Positions 50,197 through 60,939 of a stretch of DNA of 64,000 nucleotides are shown here, in pieces. The notes beneath the pieces were generated by a model that did not search any database, was not told where the DNA came from, and saw only the letters and a program-made list of their open reading frames with translations. How positions within the stretch are numbered: position 1 is the stretch's first letter; every line of letters starts with the position of its first letter. Both the position numbers and the translations under genes were made by a program. The DNA is from Pseudorhodoferax sp. Leaf267 (GTDB taxonomy: Bacteria; Pseudomonadota; Gammaproteobacteria; Burkholderiales; Burkholderiaceae_C), in assembly GCF_001422405.1 (NCBI RefSeq), contig NZ_LMMV01000001.1, forward strand, positions 745,275 through 809,274. Reading direction: 5' to 3'.

Positions 50197-51060
50197 CTAC
50201 AGGCCCAGCTGCGCGGCGTGGTGCCGCAGGTGGTCGTCGACGAAGCTCTGGATGAAGTAGTAGCCGTGGTCGTAGCCTGCGTGGCGGCGCAGCGTCAGCG
50301 GCTGGCCCACGGCCGAGCAGGCGGCCTCGAAGGCTTCGGGATGCAACTGCTCGGCCAGGAATTTGTCGGCCAGGCCCTGGTCGATCAGGATGCCGGCCGG
50401 GTAGGGCGCCGCAAGCTGGCCCTGCATCAGCAGGCTCGCGTCATGCGCCGCCCAGGCCTTGCGGTCCGGCCCCAGGTAGCCGCTGAAGGCCTTCTCACCC
50501 CACGGGCACTGCGTCGGCGCGCAGATCGGCGCGAAGGCCGACAGCGACTGGAAGCGGCCCGGATGCTTGAGTGCCAAGGTCAGCGCACCGTGCCCGCCCA
50601 TGGAGTGGCCGAACAGCCCGAGGCGCTGATCGTCGATGGCGAAATGCTGCGCCACCAGCGGCAGCAGTTCACGCAGCAGCCAGCTCTCGGTGCGCCAGTG
50701 CTTCGCCCAGGGCGCAGCCGTGGCGTCGAGGTAGAAGCCGGCGCCCACGCCGAAATCCCAATTCTCGGCCTCGCCCGGCACCTGCGCGCCGCGCGGGCTG
50801 GTGTCCGGCGTGATCAGCGCCAGACCCAGCTCGGCAGCCAGCTTCTGCGCGCCGGCCTTGGTCGCGAAGGTCTCTTCAGTGCAGGTCAGTCCCGCCAGAT
50901 AGAGCAGAGCGGGCACCGGGCCTCGCGCGGCCTGCGGCGGCAGGAACACACCGAAGCGCATCGGCAGGCCGACCTGCGCCGAGGCATGTTCGTAGAAGCC
51001 CTGTACGCCGCCGAAGGCGCGGTGTTCGGACAGTGTCTTCACGCCCGAGGCTTCAGTCAT
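50197..51060 (-). CDS. fghA: S-formylglutathione hydrolase
   Basis: The 287-residue serine esterase hydrolyses S-formylglutathione to glutathione and formate. It shows [12 protein letters not shown]-like [20 protein letters not shown] (first 20 residues of that block), [14 protein letters not shown] and the nucleophile motif GHSMGG with Ser153. A late [14 protein letters not shown] supplies the histidine. Its start lies inside the end of the upstream alcohol dehydrogenase gene (8-base overlap), so the two are one operon for formaldehyde removal. Confidence 0.95.
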   Translation of the reverse strand: MTEASGVKTLSEHRAFGGVQGFYEHASAQVGLPMRFGVFLPPQAARGPVPALLYLAGLTCTEETFATKAGAQKLAAELGLALITPDTSPRGAQVPGEAENWDFGVGAGFYLDATAAPWAKHWRTESWLLRELLPLVAQHFAIDDQRLGLFGHSMGGHGALTLALKHPGRFQSLSAFAPICAPTQCPWGEKAFSGYLGPDRKAWAAHDASLLMQGQLAAPYPAGILIDQGLADKFLAEQLHPEAFEAACSAVGQPLTLRRHAGYDHGYYFIQSFVDDHLRHHAAQLGL

Positions 51061-52162
51061 ACAGGACCACGCCCCGGATCGACTCGCCGCTCTTCATCAG
51101 GTCGAAGCCCTTGTTGATGTCCTGGAGCGGCATGGTGTGCGTGATCAGGTCGTCGATGTTGATCTTGCCCTCCATGTACCAGTCCACGATCCTGGGCACG
51201 TCGGTGCGGCCGCGTGCGCCGCCGAAGGCCGAGCCTTCCCACTTGCGGCCCGTGACCAGCTGGAACGGCCGCGTGCTGATCTCGGCGCCGGCCTCGGCCA
51301 CGCCGATGATGATGCTGCGGCCCCAGCCCTTGTGCGTGCACTCCAGCGCCTGGCGCATGACCTGGGTGTTGCCGATGCACTCGAAGCTGTAGTCGGCGCC
51401 GCCGTCGGTCAGCTGCACGATGGCATCGACCACGTTGGGCACTTCCTTGGGGTTGATGAAGTGCGTCATGCCGAACCTGCGCGCCATCTCCTGGCGGGCC
51501 GGGTTGATGTCCACGCCGATGATCTTGTCGGCGCCGACCATCTTGGCGCCCTGGATCACGTTCAGGCCGATGCCGCCCAGGCCGAACACGACCACGTTGG
51601 CGCCGGCCTCCACCTTGGCCGTGAACAGCACGGCTCCGATGCCGGTCGTCACGCCGCAACCGATGTAGCAGACCTTGTCGAAGGGTGCGTCCTCGCGGAT
51701 CTTGGCCAGCGAGATCTCGGGCGCCACCGTGTAGTTGCTGAACGTGCTGGTGCCCATGTAGTGGAAGATGGGCTTGCCGTCCAGGCTGAAGCGGCTGGTG
51801 GCGTCGGGCATCAGGCCCTTGCCCTGCGTGCCGCGGATCAGCTGGCACAAATTGGTCTTGCGCGACAGGCAGAACTTGCACTGGCGGCACTCCGGCGTGT
51901 AGAGCGGGATGACGTGGTCGCCCTTCTTGAGCGTCGTCACACCGGGCCCCACATCGACCACGATGCCTGCGCCCTCGTGGCCCAGGATGGCCGGGAAGAT
52001 GCCCTCGGGGTCGGCGCCCGACAGCGTGTAGTAGTCGGTGTGGCAGATGCCCGTGGCCTTGATCTCGACCAGCACCTCGCCGAACTTCGGGCCCTCCAGG
52101 TCCACGGTCTCGATCGTCAGCGGAGCACCGGATTTCCAGGCGACGGCGGCTTTGGTTTTCAT
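51053..52162 (-). CDS. frmA: S-(hydroxymethyl)glutathione dehydrogenase (class III alcohol dehydrogenase)
   Basis: The 369-residue zinc enzyme oxidises the glutathione-formaldehyde adduct with NAD. Catalytic zinc ligands are Cys40, His62 (GHEGAGIV) and a later Cys in [13 protein letters not shown]. Structural zinc is held by Cys92, Cys95, Cys98 and Cys106. The Rossmann motif is [15 protein letters not shown]. It is the first gene of the operon with fghA. No frmR-type repressor gene is adjacent. Confidence 0.96.
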   Translation of the reverse strand: MKTKAAVAWKSGAPLTIETVDLEGPKFGEVLVEIKATGICHTDYYTLSGADPEGIFPAILGHEGAGIVVDVGPGVTTLKKGDHVIPLYTPECRQCKFCLSRKTNLCQLIRGTQGKGLMPDATSRFSLDGKPIFHYMGTSTFSNYTVAPEISLAKIREDAPFDKVCYIGCGVTTGIGAVLFTAKVEAGANVVVFGLGGIGLNVIQGAKMVGADKIIGVDINPARQEMARRFGMTHFINPKEVPNVVDAIVQLTDGGADYSFECIGNTQVMRQALECTHKGWGRSIIIGVAEAGAEISTRPFQLVTGRKWEGSAFGGARGRTDVPRIVDWYMEGKINIDDLITHTMPLQDINKGFDLMKSGESIRGVVLYD

Positions 52163-52217
52163 GGCGGTAAGTCCTGACGTAATAGGGAGTCGGGCACTAT
52201 AAACGCCGCCCCAAATG

Positions 52218-52246
52218 CACGATGCAGGCGCGAGGCCTGCATCGTG
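52218..52246 (-). terminator. Strong hairpin after dnaJ
   Basis: CACGATGCAGGC at 52218-52229 pairs perfectly over 12 bases with GCCTGCATCGTG at 52235-52246, with a 5-base loop. It starts four bases past the dnaJ stop on the minus strand. The T run after it is short (CATTTGG), so it is a probable but imperfect intrinsic terminator. Confidence 0.7.
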
Positions 52247-52249
52247 GGA

Positions 52250-53398
52250 TCAAGCGCTGAAGAACTTCTTCAGCCTGTCGGTCCAGGAATCGCCGGACGG
52301 CGAATGCTTGCCGCCACCCTTCTTGAGCGACTCTTCCAGCTCGCGCATCAGCTTGCGCTGGTGTTCGGTCAGCTTGACCGGCGTCTCCACCGTGATGTGG
52401 CAGTACAGGTCGCCCGGATAGCTGTCGCGCACGCCCTTGATGCCCTTGCCGCGCAGGCGGAACTGCTTGCCGGCCTGCGTGCCTTCTGGGATGTCGATCG
52501 CGGCCTTGCCAGCCAGCGTGGGCACCTCGATCTCGCCACCGAGGGCGGCCGTGACGAAGCTGACCGGCACCGAGCAGTGCAGGTCGCCCCCGTCACGCTC
52601 GAAGATGTCGTGCTTCTTGATCCGCATCTCGATGTACAGATCGCCCGGTGGCCCGCCGTTGGAGCCTGGCTCGCCGTTGCCGACGCTGCGGATGCGCATG
52701 CCGTCGTCGATGCCGGCGGGGATCTTCACTTCCAGCGTCTTTTGTTTCTTCAGCTTGCCCTGGCCCTGGCAGGCCGTGCAAGGCTCGGGAATGATCTTGC
52801 CCGAGCCGCGGCAGGTGGGGCAGGTCTGTTGTACGCTGAAGAAGCCCTGGCGCATCTGCACGGCACCCTGGCCGTTGCAGGTGGTGCAGGTCTTGGGCTG
52901 CGTGCCGGGCTTGGCGCCGCTGCCGTGGCAGGTCTCGCAGTTCTCCCAGCTCGGGATGCGGATCTGCGCGTCCTTGCCACGCGCCGCCTCTTCCAGCGTG
53001 ATCTCCATCGCGTAGGACAGGTCGCTGCCGCGGAACACCTGGCGGCCGCCGCCGGCCCCGGCGCGCCCGCGCTGCTGGCCGAACATGTCGCCGAAGATGT
53101 CGCCGAAGGCTTCCGCAAAACCGCCGAAGCCTTCCGCGCCCGGGCCGCCGGGCCCGCGCATGTTGGGGTCGACACCAGCATGGCCGTATTGGTCGTAGGC
53201 CGCACGCTTGTGCGGATCGGCCAGCATCTCGTAGGCCTCCTTGGCCTCCTTGAACTTCTCTTCGGCGTTCTTGGCGGTGTCACCCTGGTTGCGGTCCGGG
53301 TGGTGCTTCATCGCCAGCTTGCGATACGCCTTCTTGATCTCGTCTTCCGAGGCGTTCTTGGGAACGCCAAGGGTTTCGTAATAGTCGCGTTTGGACAT
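52250..53398 (-). CDS. dnaJ: Chaperone DnaJ
   Basis: The 382-residue co-chaperone stimulates DnaK ATPase and delivers unfolded clients. It has the J domain with HHPDRNQ, a Gly/Phe-rich stretch at about residues 75-115, and four CxxCxGxG zinc modules ([32 protein letters not shown]) between about residues 150 and 220. The usual C-terminal client-binding domains follow. It is the last gene of grpE-dnaK-dnaJ, separated from dnaK by a hairpin-containing gap of 89 bases. Confidence 0.97.
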   Translation of the reverse strand: MSKRDYYETLGVPKNASEDEIKKAYRKLAMKHHPDRNQGDTAKNAEEKFKEAKEAYEMLADPHKRAAYDQYGHAGVDPNMRGPGGPGAEGFGGFAEAFGDIFGDMFGQQRGRAGAGGGRQVFRGSDLSYAMEITLEEAARGKDAQIRIPSWENCETCHGSGAKPGTQPKTCTTCNGQGAVQMRQGFFSVQQTCPTCRGSGKIIPEPCTACQGQGKLKKQKTLEVKIPAGIDDGMRIRSVGNGEPGSNGGPPGDLYIEMRIKKHDIFERDGGDLHCSVPVSFVTAALGGEIEVPTLAGKAAIDIPEGTQAGKQFRLRGKGIKGVRDSYPGDLYCHITVETPVKLTEHQRKLMRELEESLKKGGGKHSPSGDSWTDRLKKFFSA

Positions 53399-53429
53399 GT
53401 TGGTTCTGCCGCGGCAAGATGGAACACGA

Positions 53430-53465
53430 GCGCCGCGTCGGCCCCTTGGGGGATCGACGCGGCGC
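53430..53465 (-). other. Hairpin between dnaK and dnaJ
   Basis: GCGCCGCGTC at 53430-53439 pairs with GACGCGGCGC at 53456-53465 around a 16-base loop. Its place in the dnaK-dnaJ gap, with no T run, suits partial termination or an mRNA-stability element that sets less DnaJ than DnaK. Confidence 0.55.
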
Positions 53466-53487
53466 GCTGCGGATCAGGCCGGCAGGG

Positions 53488-55452
<1,965 letters not shown>

Positions 55453-55515
55453 GTTGTTTCTCCTGCGAGTCTGAAAAGTGGGTGTGGTGCCGTTACGGCG
55501 CCAGCTGTTGCTAAC

Positions 55516-55541
55516 GTGTGGATAAGCCTGTGCGATTCAAG
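55516..55541 (-). promoter_or_regulatory. Possible weak sigma-32 promoter before dnaK
   Basis: On the minus strand CTTGAAT (55541-55535) resembles the sigma-32 -35 box, and CCACAC (55521-55516) could be a poor -10. The match is clearly weaker than the promoter before grpE, so this is offered only as a possible internal start. Confidence 0.25.
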
Positions 55542-55567
55542 GGGTCAACCCGTGGATTCGGTGCGGT

Positions 55568-56140
55568 TTATTGCGGCGCGGCGACGGTGACGAGCGCAGG
55601 GCGCAGCACGCGCTCGGCGATCAGGTAGCCCTTTTGCAGCACGGTGACCACGCTGTTCGGTTCCTGCTGCACGCCGGGCGCCAGCGGCACGACGCTGATG
55701 GCCTGATGCTGGTGCGGGTCGAACTTGTCACCGGGCGCCGGATCGATGGCGATGACCTTGTTGCGCTCCAGCGCACTCTTGAGCTGGCGCAGCGTGGCTT
55801 CGGCGCCCTCGCGGATCTGCTCGGGCGTGGCGTCCTTGTGGGCCAGGCCGGTCTCCAGGCTGTCCATGACGGGCAGGAGGCTGTCGGCGAAGCTCTCGAC
55901 CGCGAACTTGCGCGATTTCGAGATCTCCTCATCCGCACGGCGGCGCGCGTTCTCGGCCTCGGCCTTGGCGCGCAGGAACTGGTCTGCGAGTTCGCCGCTC
56001 TTGGCCTTCAGCGTGGCCAGCTCGGCCTGGGCCTGCGCCAGCGCGTCGGCTTCGTTGGCGAACATGGCGGCCTCGCGTTCCTCGGGGCTTTGCGGCGCTT
56101 CGGCGCCAGGCTTTTCGTTGGGTTGGATGGGTTCGGTCAT
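55568..56140 (-). CDS. grpE: Nucleotide exchange factor GrpE
   Basis: The 190-residue protein starts [16 protein letters not shown]. It has an acidic lead, a long coiled-coil helix (about residues 40-90, [20 protein letters not shown]), then [20 protein letters not shown] and the beta domain with [13 protein letters not shown] and [14 protein letters not shown]-like [20 protein letters not shown]. It releases ADP from DnaK. It is the first gene of the heat-shock cluster, and a sigma-32 type promoter lies 38-65 bases upstream of the ATG. An in-frame start ten codons earlier was not used. Confidence 0.96.
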   Translation of the reverse strand: MTEPIQPNEKPGAEAPQSPEEREAAMFANEADALAQAQAELATLKAKSGELADQFLRAKAEAENARRRADEEISKSRKFAVESFADSLLPVMDSLETGLAHKDATPEQIREGAEATLRQLKSALERNKVIAIDPAPGDKFDPHQHQAISVVPLAPGVQQEPNSVVTVLQKGYLIAERVLRPALVTVAAPQ

Positions 56141-56177
56141 GCGGTGTGGAAGGTCAAGAATTGCTGACAACGGCGCT

Positions 56178-56205
56178 AGCTGGGGATTGACCCTGGTCTT
56201 TCAAG
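56178..56205 (-). promoter_or_regulatory. Sigma-32 heat-shock promoter of grpE-dnaK-dnaJ
   Basis: On the minus strand CTTGAAA (56205-56199) and CCCCAGCT (56185-56178) are separated by 13 bases. This fits the RpoH consensus CTTGAAA-N11-16-CCCCATNT closely. It lies just upstream of grpE, the first gene of the cluster. Confidence 0.85.
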
Positions 56206-56284
56206 GGTCGCGCTGGCTGCCACGAGAAAAAATTAGGCGATGTGCGGCGGCCCAGCCGTCAGCCGAAGCGCAAAACTGCGGTCG

Positions 56285-56309
56285 AAAAAAAGCCGGCATC
56301 TGCCGGCCT
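56285..56309 (-). terminator. Intrinsic terminator of the FKBP gene
   Basis: On the minus strand GCCGGCA/TGCCGGC (56307-56301 and 56298-56292) form a 7-base stem with a 2-base loop or slightly shorter stem with a larger loop. A run of seven T (56291-56285) follows. It lies 18 bases after the FKBP stop and separates that gene from grpE. Confidence 0.9.
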
Positions 56310-56326
56310 TACGGAGCGCGGGGCGC

Positions 56327-56680
56327 TCAGGCAGAGACGCCGAGCAACTCCACGTCGAACTTCAGCGTCGCGTTCGGAGGGATCACGCCGCCAGCGCCGC
56401 GCGCGCCGTAGCCCAGCTCCGCCGGGATGATCAGCGTGCGCTTGCCGCCGACCTGCATGCCGGCCACGCCTTCGTCCCAGCCGCGGATCACCATGCCGGC
56501 GCCCAGCGAGAACACGAAGGGGTCGTTGCGGTCCTTGCTGGAATCGAACTTGGCGCCTTGCGTGCCGTCGTTGTAGAGCCAGCCCGTGTAGTGCACGGTG
56601 ACGCTCTTGCCTTTGACGGCCGTGTCGCCGTTGCCCAGGACGGTGTCTTCGTATTGCAGGCCGGAAGCGGTGGTGGTCAT
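56327..56680 (-). CDS. FKBP-type peptidyl-prolyl isomerase
   Basis: The 117-residue single-domain isomerase has no signal peptide, so it acts in the cytoplasm. It shows VTVHYTGWLYNDGTQGAKFD, FVFSLGAGMVIRGWDEGVAG and GGKRTLIIPAELGYGARGAG, then IPPNATLKFDVELL, the complete FKBP core with its aromatic pocket. It has its own terminator before grpE and GGAAACC before the ATG. Confidence 0.95.
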   Translation of the reverse strand: MTTTASGLQYEDTVLGNGDTAVKGKSVTVHYTGWLYNDGTQGAKFDSSKDRNDPFVFSLGAGMVIRGWDEGVAGMQVGGKRTLIIPAELGYGARGAGGVIPPNATLKFDVELLGVSA

Positions 56681-56782
56681 GCGGTTTCCTTGGGTCGGAT
56701 GCTACCGATGTTGTAGCGAAAGGAGCGCGCCGGCCGTGGTGTGCAGCTGCAAACGGCCAGGTGGCGCGCGCGGAGCCGGCGA

Positions 56783-57970
56783 TTATGCCAGCAGGCCCCG
56801 GCGGCCCAGGTCGCGCATCAGCGCGCCGATGCCGTAGGTCCAGGGGGTGACCTTGTCCGAGTGGTTGACGCGGTTGGCCAGGCGGCCCAGGCGCGGCGTA
56901 GCCACGGTCACGGTGTCTCCCACCACATGCGTGAAGCCCTGGCCGGGGCCGTGGCGGTCCTGCGTGGGCGCGAACATGGTGCCCAGGAACAGCACCAGCC
57001 CGTCCGGGTACTGGTGGTTCTCACCGATGGCCTGGCCGGCCAGGTCCAGCGGGTCGCGGCTGATTTTCGAGAGGCTGCTCGCGCCTTCCATGGTGAAGCC
57101 TTCTTCGCCGGTCACGCGCATGGCGAGGTCGCAGCGCCGCACGTCGTCGATGCCGAACTTGTCGTCGAAGAGGCGGATGAATGGCCCGATGGCGCAGGAG
57201 GCGTTGTTGTCCTTGGCCTTGCCCAGCAGCAGCGCGCTGCGGCCCTCGAAGTCGCGCAAGTTCACGTCGTTGCCCAGGGCCGCACCCTTGACGCGGCCGT
57301 TGCTGTCGATGGCCAGCACGATCTCGGGCTCGGGGTTGTTCCAGACACTGCCGGGGTGGATGCCGACCTCGGCGCCCGTGCCGACCGCGCTCAAGGGCTG
57401 CGACTTGGTGAAGATCTCGGCGTCCGGGCCGATGCCCACCTCCAGGTACTGCGACCAGGCGCCTTGGGCGATCAGAACCTCCTTGAGCTTCGCTGCCTCG
57501 GCCGAGCCCGGGCGGATGCTGGCCAGGTTGTCGCCGATCACGCCGACCACGGCGGCGCGCACGGCTTCGGCCCTGCCTGCGTCGCCGCGCGCCTGTTCCT
57601 CGATCACGCGTTCCAGCATGGACGCGACGAAGGTCACGCCGGCCGCCTTGATGGCCTGCAGGTCGCATGGCGCCAGCAGCCAGGGTTGGCTGGTGTGGCG
57701 TGCATTCCAGGCCGAGTTCTTCAGCACCGCCTGGGTGTCGGCGATGCGCTCGCCGCCGTGTGCCCGCACGGCGGCGGCCGGGTCGTCGTGCTCCAGCAGC
57801 GCGCTGCACGTGGCGTCCAGCCGGGACAGGTCGTACACGCCATCGGCGCGCACCTGCACCAGCACGGCACCCAGGCCCTCCTGCCACACGCGGCCGATCA
57901 GCACGGCGTCCTCGTGGTCTTCGGGCAGCAAGGCGTCAGCCTGCAGGTGTTCTTGCATCGATGTCTCCAT
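56783..57970 (-). CDS. Fumarylacetoacetate hydrolase family protein
   Basis: The 395-residue protein has the FAH-family core in its C-terminal half, with metal and substrate residues in EPEIVLAIDSNGRVKGAALGN and NDVNLRDFEGRSALLLGKAK. The N-terminal 150 residues are a separate domain seen in sugar-acid type FAH enzymes (such as 2-keto-3-deoxy-acid dehydratases or hydrolases). The substrate is thus a 2-keto acid, not specified. Its start overlaps the end of the HxlR regulator gene by 35 bases on the same strand, so the regulator is upstream in one operon. Confidence 0.85.
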   Translation of the reverse strand: METSMQEHLQADALLPEDHEDAVLIGRVWQEGLGAVLVQVRADGVYDLSRLDATCSALLEHDDPAAAVRAHGGERIADTQAVLKNSAWNARHTSQPWLLAPCDLQAIKAAGVTFVASMLERVIEEQARGDAGRAEAVRAAVVGVIGDNLASIRPGSAEAAKLKEVLIAQGAWSQYLEVGIGPDAEIFTKSQPLSAVGTGAEVGIHPGSVWNNPEPEIVLAIDSNGRVKGAALGNDVNLRDFEGRSALLLGKAKDNNASCAIGPFIRLFDDKFGIDDVRRCDLAMRVTGEEGFTMEGASSLSKISRDPLDLAGQAIGENHQYPDGLVLFLGTMFAPTQDRHGPGQGFTHVVGDTVTVATPRLGRLANRVNHSDKVTPWTYGIGALMRDLGRRGLLA

Positions 57971-58409
57971 TCAACGGGGAAGGTGGTGGAACGCTTTTCT
58001 TGGTCTGGCCAGCGGCCCACTTGTGGGCAAAGGCCGGCAGTTCGTTCAGGCGCCTGGCCAGGTCGGCGCCCAGGGGGGTGATGACGTAGCCGTCCGGCCC
58101 GTGGGTGACGAGTTCGGCCGCGCGCAGTTCCTTCAGGCGTGTGTTCAAGGTGTTCGGCGTCACGCCACCCACGCTGTCCTGCAGCAGGCGGAAGGTCTGG
58201 GCATGGCCGTCCCGCAAGGCCCACAGCACGCGCAGGGCGTAGCGGGCTTCGAGCAGCGCCAGCAACTGGAACACTGCGGGCTTGTCGCGCGGTGTCACGC
58301 CGCGGTGCCCCACGAACGGGCTGGGGCAGGGCGTGGGGCGGCGGCGGGCATCGGCAAATTGTGCCAGCGCTGTATCGAACTGCGCCAGGGCTGTACCCGA
58401 GTGCAACAC
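57936..58409 (-). CDS. HxlR family transcriptional regulator
   Basis: The winged-helix HxlR core reads FQLLALLEARYALRVLWALR, then LQDSVGGVTPNTLNTRLKEL and GYVITPLGADLARRL. With the GTG at 58409 the protein is 157 residues, but its first 32 residues include a tandem TALAQFD/TALAQFA repeat encoded by two 21-bp DNA repeats. A GTG at 58313 or 58298 would give a normal HxlR length and leave those repeats as upstream DNA. It sits in operon with the FAH gene and is divergent from prpE. Confidence 0.85.
   Translation of the reverse strand: MLHSGTALAQFDTALAQFADARRRPTPCPSPFVGHRGVTPRDKPAVFQLLALLEARYALRVLWALRDGHAQTFRLLQDSVGGVTPNTLNTRLKELRAAELVTHGPDGYVITPLGADLARRLNELPAFAHKWAAGQTKKSVPPPSPLNGDIDARTPAG
58354..58395. 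repeat. Tandem 21-bp repeats in the hxlR-prpE promoter region
   Basis: Two adjoining 21-bp units, 58354-58374 and 58375-58395, both end in GCCAG(C/G)GCTGTA and share the TGYGCCAG core. Two helical turns of spacing suit a dimeric regulator such as HxlR. They lie 90-130 bases before prpE. Confidence 0.55.
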
Positions 58410-58487
58410 CTACTTGCACGGCGCGCGGCGCGACGTGCATGCTCGCCGGCTCTGGCCAGCGCGCCCGCGCCAACACAAGGAAAACCG

Positions 58488-60398
58488 ATGTCCGTCTACG
58501 CCGAGTTCCACCGTCGCTCCATCGAGGACCGCGACGCCTTCTGGGCCCAGCAAGCCGAGTGGATCACCTGGCAGACGCCGCCGCAGACCATCTGCGACCA
58601 CAGCCAGCCGCCGTTCACGCGCTGGTTCGCAGGCGGCACGACCAACCTGTGCCACAACGCCGTGGACCGGCACCTGGCCGCGCGCGCCGACCAGGATGCG
58701 CTGATCTTCGTGTCGACCGAAGTCGGCATCGAGAAGACCTATACCTACCGCGCGCTGCACGACGAGGTGCAGCGTATGGCGGCCACGCTGCAGAGCCTGG
58801 GGATCACGACCGGCGACCGCGTGCAGATCTACATGCCCATGGTGCCCGAGGCCGTGTTCGCGATGCTGGCCTGCACGCGCATCGGCGCCATCCATTCCGT
58901 GGTCTTCGGCGGCTTCGCATCGGGCTCGCTGGCCTCGCGCATCGAGGACGCCGAGCCCAAGCTCATCGTCAGCGCCGATGCGGGCTCGCGCGGCGGCAAG
59001 GTAATTCCGTACAAGCCCTTGCTGGACGAGGCGATCCGGCTGTCGCGCCACAAGCCCGCAGCCGTGCTGCTGGTCGACCGCGGCCTGGCGCCCATGGAGC
59101 GGGTGGCCGGCCGCGACCACGACTACGCCACGCTGCGCCAGCAGCATCGGGACGCCCAGGTGCCCTGTGTGTGGGTGGATGCCACACATACCAGCTACAC
59201 GCTGTACACCAGCGGCACCACCGGCAAGCCCAAAGGCGTGCAGCGCGACACGGGTGGATACGCCGTGGCGCTGGCCGCCAGCCTGCCGCACATCTTCATG
59301 GGCAAACCCGGCGAGACCTTCTTTTGCACCAGCGACATCGGCTGGGTCGTGGGCCACAGCTACATCGTCTACGGCCCGCTGATCGGTGGCATGGCGACCA
59401 TCCTGTACGAGGGCTTGCCCACGCGCGGACTGGACGGCGAGGCCAACCCGGCAATCTGGTGGTCGCTGGTCGAGAAATACAAGGTCTCGGTGATGTTCAG
59501 CGCGCCGACCGCCGTGCGCGTGCTGAAGAAGCAGGATCCGGCCGCGCTGAAGCAGCACGACGTCTCCAGCCTGAAGGCCTTGTTCCTGGCCGGCGAGCCG
59601 CTGGACGAGCCCACGGGCCGCTGGATCGCCGACGCGCTGGGCGTGCCCATCATCGACAACTACTGGCAGACCGAGACCGGCTGGCCGCTCATGACCATTG
59701 CCAACGGCGTGGAAAAACGCGCCAGCAAGTTCGGCAGCCCGGGCGTGCCCATGTATGGCTTCGACGTGCGGCTGCTGGACGAGGCCACGGGCGAAGAGCT
59801 GACCGAGCCGGGGCGCAAGGGCGTCGTCGTGGTGCAGGGGCCCACGCCGCCCGGATTCATGCAGACGGTGTGGCGCGACGATGCGCGTTTCGTCAAGACC
59901 TACTGGCAGAGCATTCCTGGCCGAGAGGTCTACAGCACGTTCGACTGGGGCGTGCGCGACGCCGACGGCTACTACTTCATCCTGGGCCGCACCGACGACG
60001 TGATCAACGTGGCCGGCCACCGGCTGGGCACGCGCGAGATCGAGGAGGCCGTCTCCAGCCACCCGAACGTGGCCGAGGTCGCCGTGGTCGGCGTGGCCGA
60101 CGCGCTCAAGGGCCAGGTGGCGATGGCCTTCATCGTGGCGCGCGATGCGGCCGGCCTGGACGATGCCGCTGCGCGGCTGCAATTGGAGGGCGAGGTCATG
60201 CGGGTCGTGGATGGCCAGCTCGGCGCGCTGGCCCGGCCGGCGCGCGTGCTGGTCGTGAACACCTTGCCCAAGACGCGCAGCGGCAAGCTGCTGCGCCGCG
60301 CGATCCAGGCGGTCTGCGAGCAGCGCGACACGGGCGACCTGACGACCATGGAAGACCCGGCGGCGCTGGAGCAGATCCGCGCGCTCATGGCGCGTTGA
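58488..60398 (+). CDS. prpE: Propionyl-CoA synthetase
   Basis: The 636-residue AMP-forming acyl-CoA synthetase activates propionate (and acetate less well). It has YTLYTSGTTGKPKGVQRDTG, DIGWVVGHSYIVYGPL and YWQTETGWPL, with RTDDVINVAGHRLGTREIEE and the catalytic lysine in LPKTRSGKLLRR. VFGGFASGSLASRIEDAEPK and the PrpE-like N terminus YAEFHRRSIED distinguish it from Acs. ACAAGGA precedes the ATG. No prpBCD genes are nearby. It ends at a long hairpin. Confidence 0.92.
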   Translation: MSVYAEFHRRSIEDRDAFWAQQAEWITWQTPPQTICDHSQPPFTRWFAGGTTNLCHNAVDRHLAARADQDALIFVSTEVGIEKTYTYRALHDEVQRMAATLQSLGITTGDRVQIYMPMVPEAVFAMLACTRIGAIHSVVFGGFASGSLASRIEDAEPKLIVSADAGSRGGKVIPYKPLLDEAIRLSRHKPAAVLLVDRGLAPMERVAGRDHDYATLRQQHRDAQVPCVWVDATHTSYTLYTSGTTGKPKGVQRDTGGYAVALAASLPHIFMGKPGETFFCTSDIGWVVGHSYIVYGPLIGGMATILYEGLPTRGLDGEANPAIWWSLVEKYKVSVMFSAPTAVRVLKKQDPAALKQHDVSSLKALFLAGEPLDEPTGRWIADALGVPIIDNYWQTETGWPLMTIANGVEKRASKFGSPGVPMYGFDVRLLDEATGEELTEPGRKGVVVVQGPTPPGFMQTVWRDDARFVKTYWQSIPGREVYSTFDWGVRDADGYYFILGRTDDVINVAGHRLGTREIEEAVSSHPNVAEVAVVGVADALKGQVAMAFIVARDAAGLDDAAARLQLEGEVMRVVDGQLGALARPARVLVVNTLPKTRSGKLLRRAIQAVCEQRDTGDLTTMEDPAALEQIRALMAR

Positions 60399-60400
60399 GC

Positions 60401-60456
60401 GCCCGGCGTGCGTGGACCGCACGCTGGGGTAACCCCCTGAGAGACGCACGCCGGGC
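60401..60456 (+). terminator. Long hairpin after prpE
   Basis: GCCCGGCGTGCGT at 60401-60413 pairs perfectly with ACGCACGCCGGGC at 60444-60456. The 30-base interior holds a GGGGTAACCCC palindrome. It starts two bases after the prpE stop and lies before the sox regulator. No T run follows. Confidence 0.65.
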
Positions 60457-60467
60457 CCGCGGCCAAC

Positions 60468-60500
60468 ATATCAGTCATTGCTTATGGACGGATATCTGAT
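60468..60500 (+). promoter_or_regulatory. Putative operator over the arsR/sox regulator start
   Basis: ATATCAG at 60468-60474 and ATATCTGAT at 60492-60500 give both a direct repeat (ATATC, 24 bp apart) and an inverted repeat (ATCAG...CTGAT). The block covers the region just before the ATG at 60499. ArsR-family repressors usually bind such AT-rich dyads over their own promoter. Confidence 0.5.
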
Positions 60501-60873
60501 GAAGCCCTTGCTCAGCGCATCGCAGGACGTGGACCCGGGCCGGGTGTTCGAACTCGCAGCCGAGCTGTTCGGCGTGCTGTCCACGCCGATGCGGCTGCGC
60601 ATCCTGTCGGCACTGTGCGGCGGCGAGCGCTCGGTCTGGCAACTGCTCGAGCAGGTCGACACCACGCAGCCCAACCTGTCGCAGCACCTCAACGTGCTGT
60701 ACCGCTCGGGGCTGCTGGCGCGGCGCAAGGAAGGCACGCAGGTGCTCTACCGCGTGCAGAGCGAGCGCGCCGTGATGCTGTGCCGCGCCGTCTGCACGCA
60801 GATCGCCATCGAGGTCGACGAGCCGGTGCAGGTGCCGACATCCGAACGCCTGGTGGGGCGGGCCGTGCCATGA
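60499..60873 (+). CDS. soxR: ArsR-family regulator of the sox cluster, possible persulfide sensor
   Basis: The winged-helix repressor reads VFELAAELFGVLSTPMRLRI, then QPNLSQHLNVLYRSGLLARR (recognition helix) and GTQVLYRV. Counting from ATG 60499, Cys40 and Cys95/Cys99 occupy positions like those of the dithiol pair in SqrR/BigR-type persulfide-sensing repressors. ArsR-type SoxR repressors control sox genes elsewhere. Upstream starts at ATG 60484 and TTG 60478 are possible but fall inside the putative operator. Its TGA is the first codon of a repeat copy leading into soxC. Confidence 0.82.
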   Translation: MKPLLSASQDVDPGRVFELAAELFGVLSTPMRLRILSALCGGERSVWQLLEQVDTTQPNLSQHLNVLYRSGLLARRKEGTQVLYRVQSERAVMLCRAVCTQIAIEVDEPVQVPTSERLVGRAVP

Positions 60874-60939
60874 GCCTCGCCCAGCCGCCCGAAGACACGC
60901 ATCACCGCAGCGCGCAGCGCGACGGTATTCCTGGGAGCC
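60871..60939 (+). repeat. Copy of the ATGA-junction repeat at the arsR-soxC boundary (69 bp)
   Basis: The unit starts at the arsR stop TGA and runs 69 bases to another TGA at 60940. It has TGAGCCTCGC, CCGCCCGAAG, TCACCGCAG, CGCAGCGCGA and GGTATTCC blocks in the same order as the copy at 207-269. Read from the ATG at 60870 it is open and encodes an N-terminal extension of SoxC (SLAQPPEDTHHRSAQRDGIP...). The former soxC start was probably ATGACGCGGG at the second junction, now CTGACG. Confidence 0.75.
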
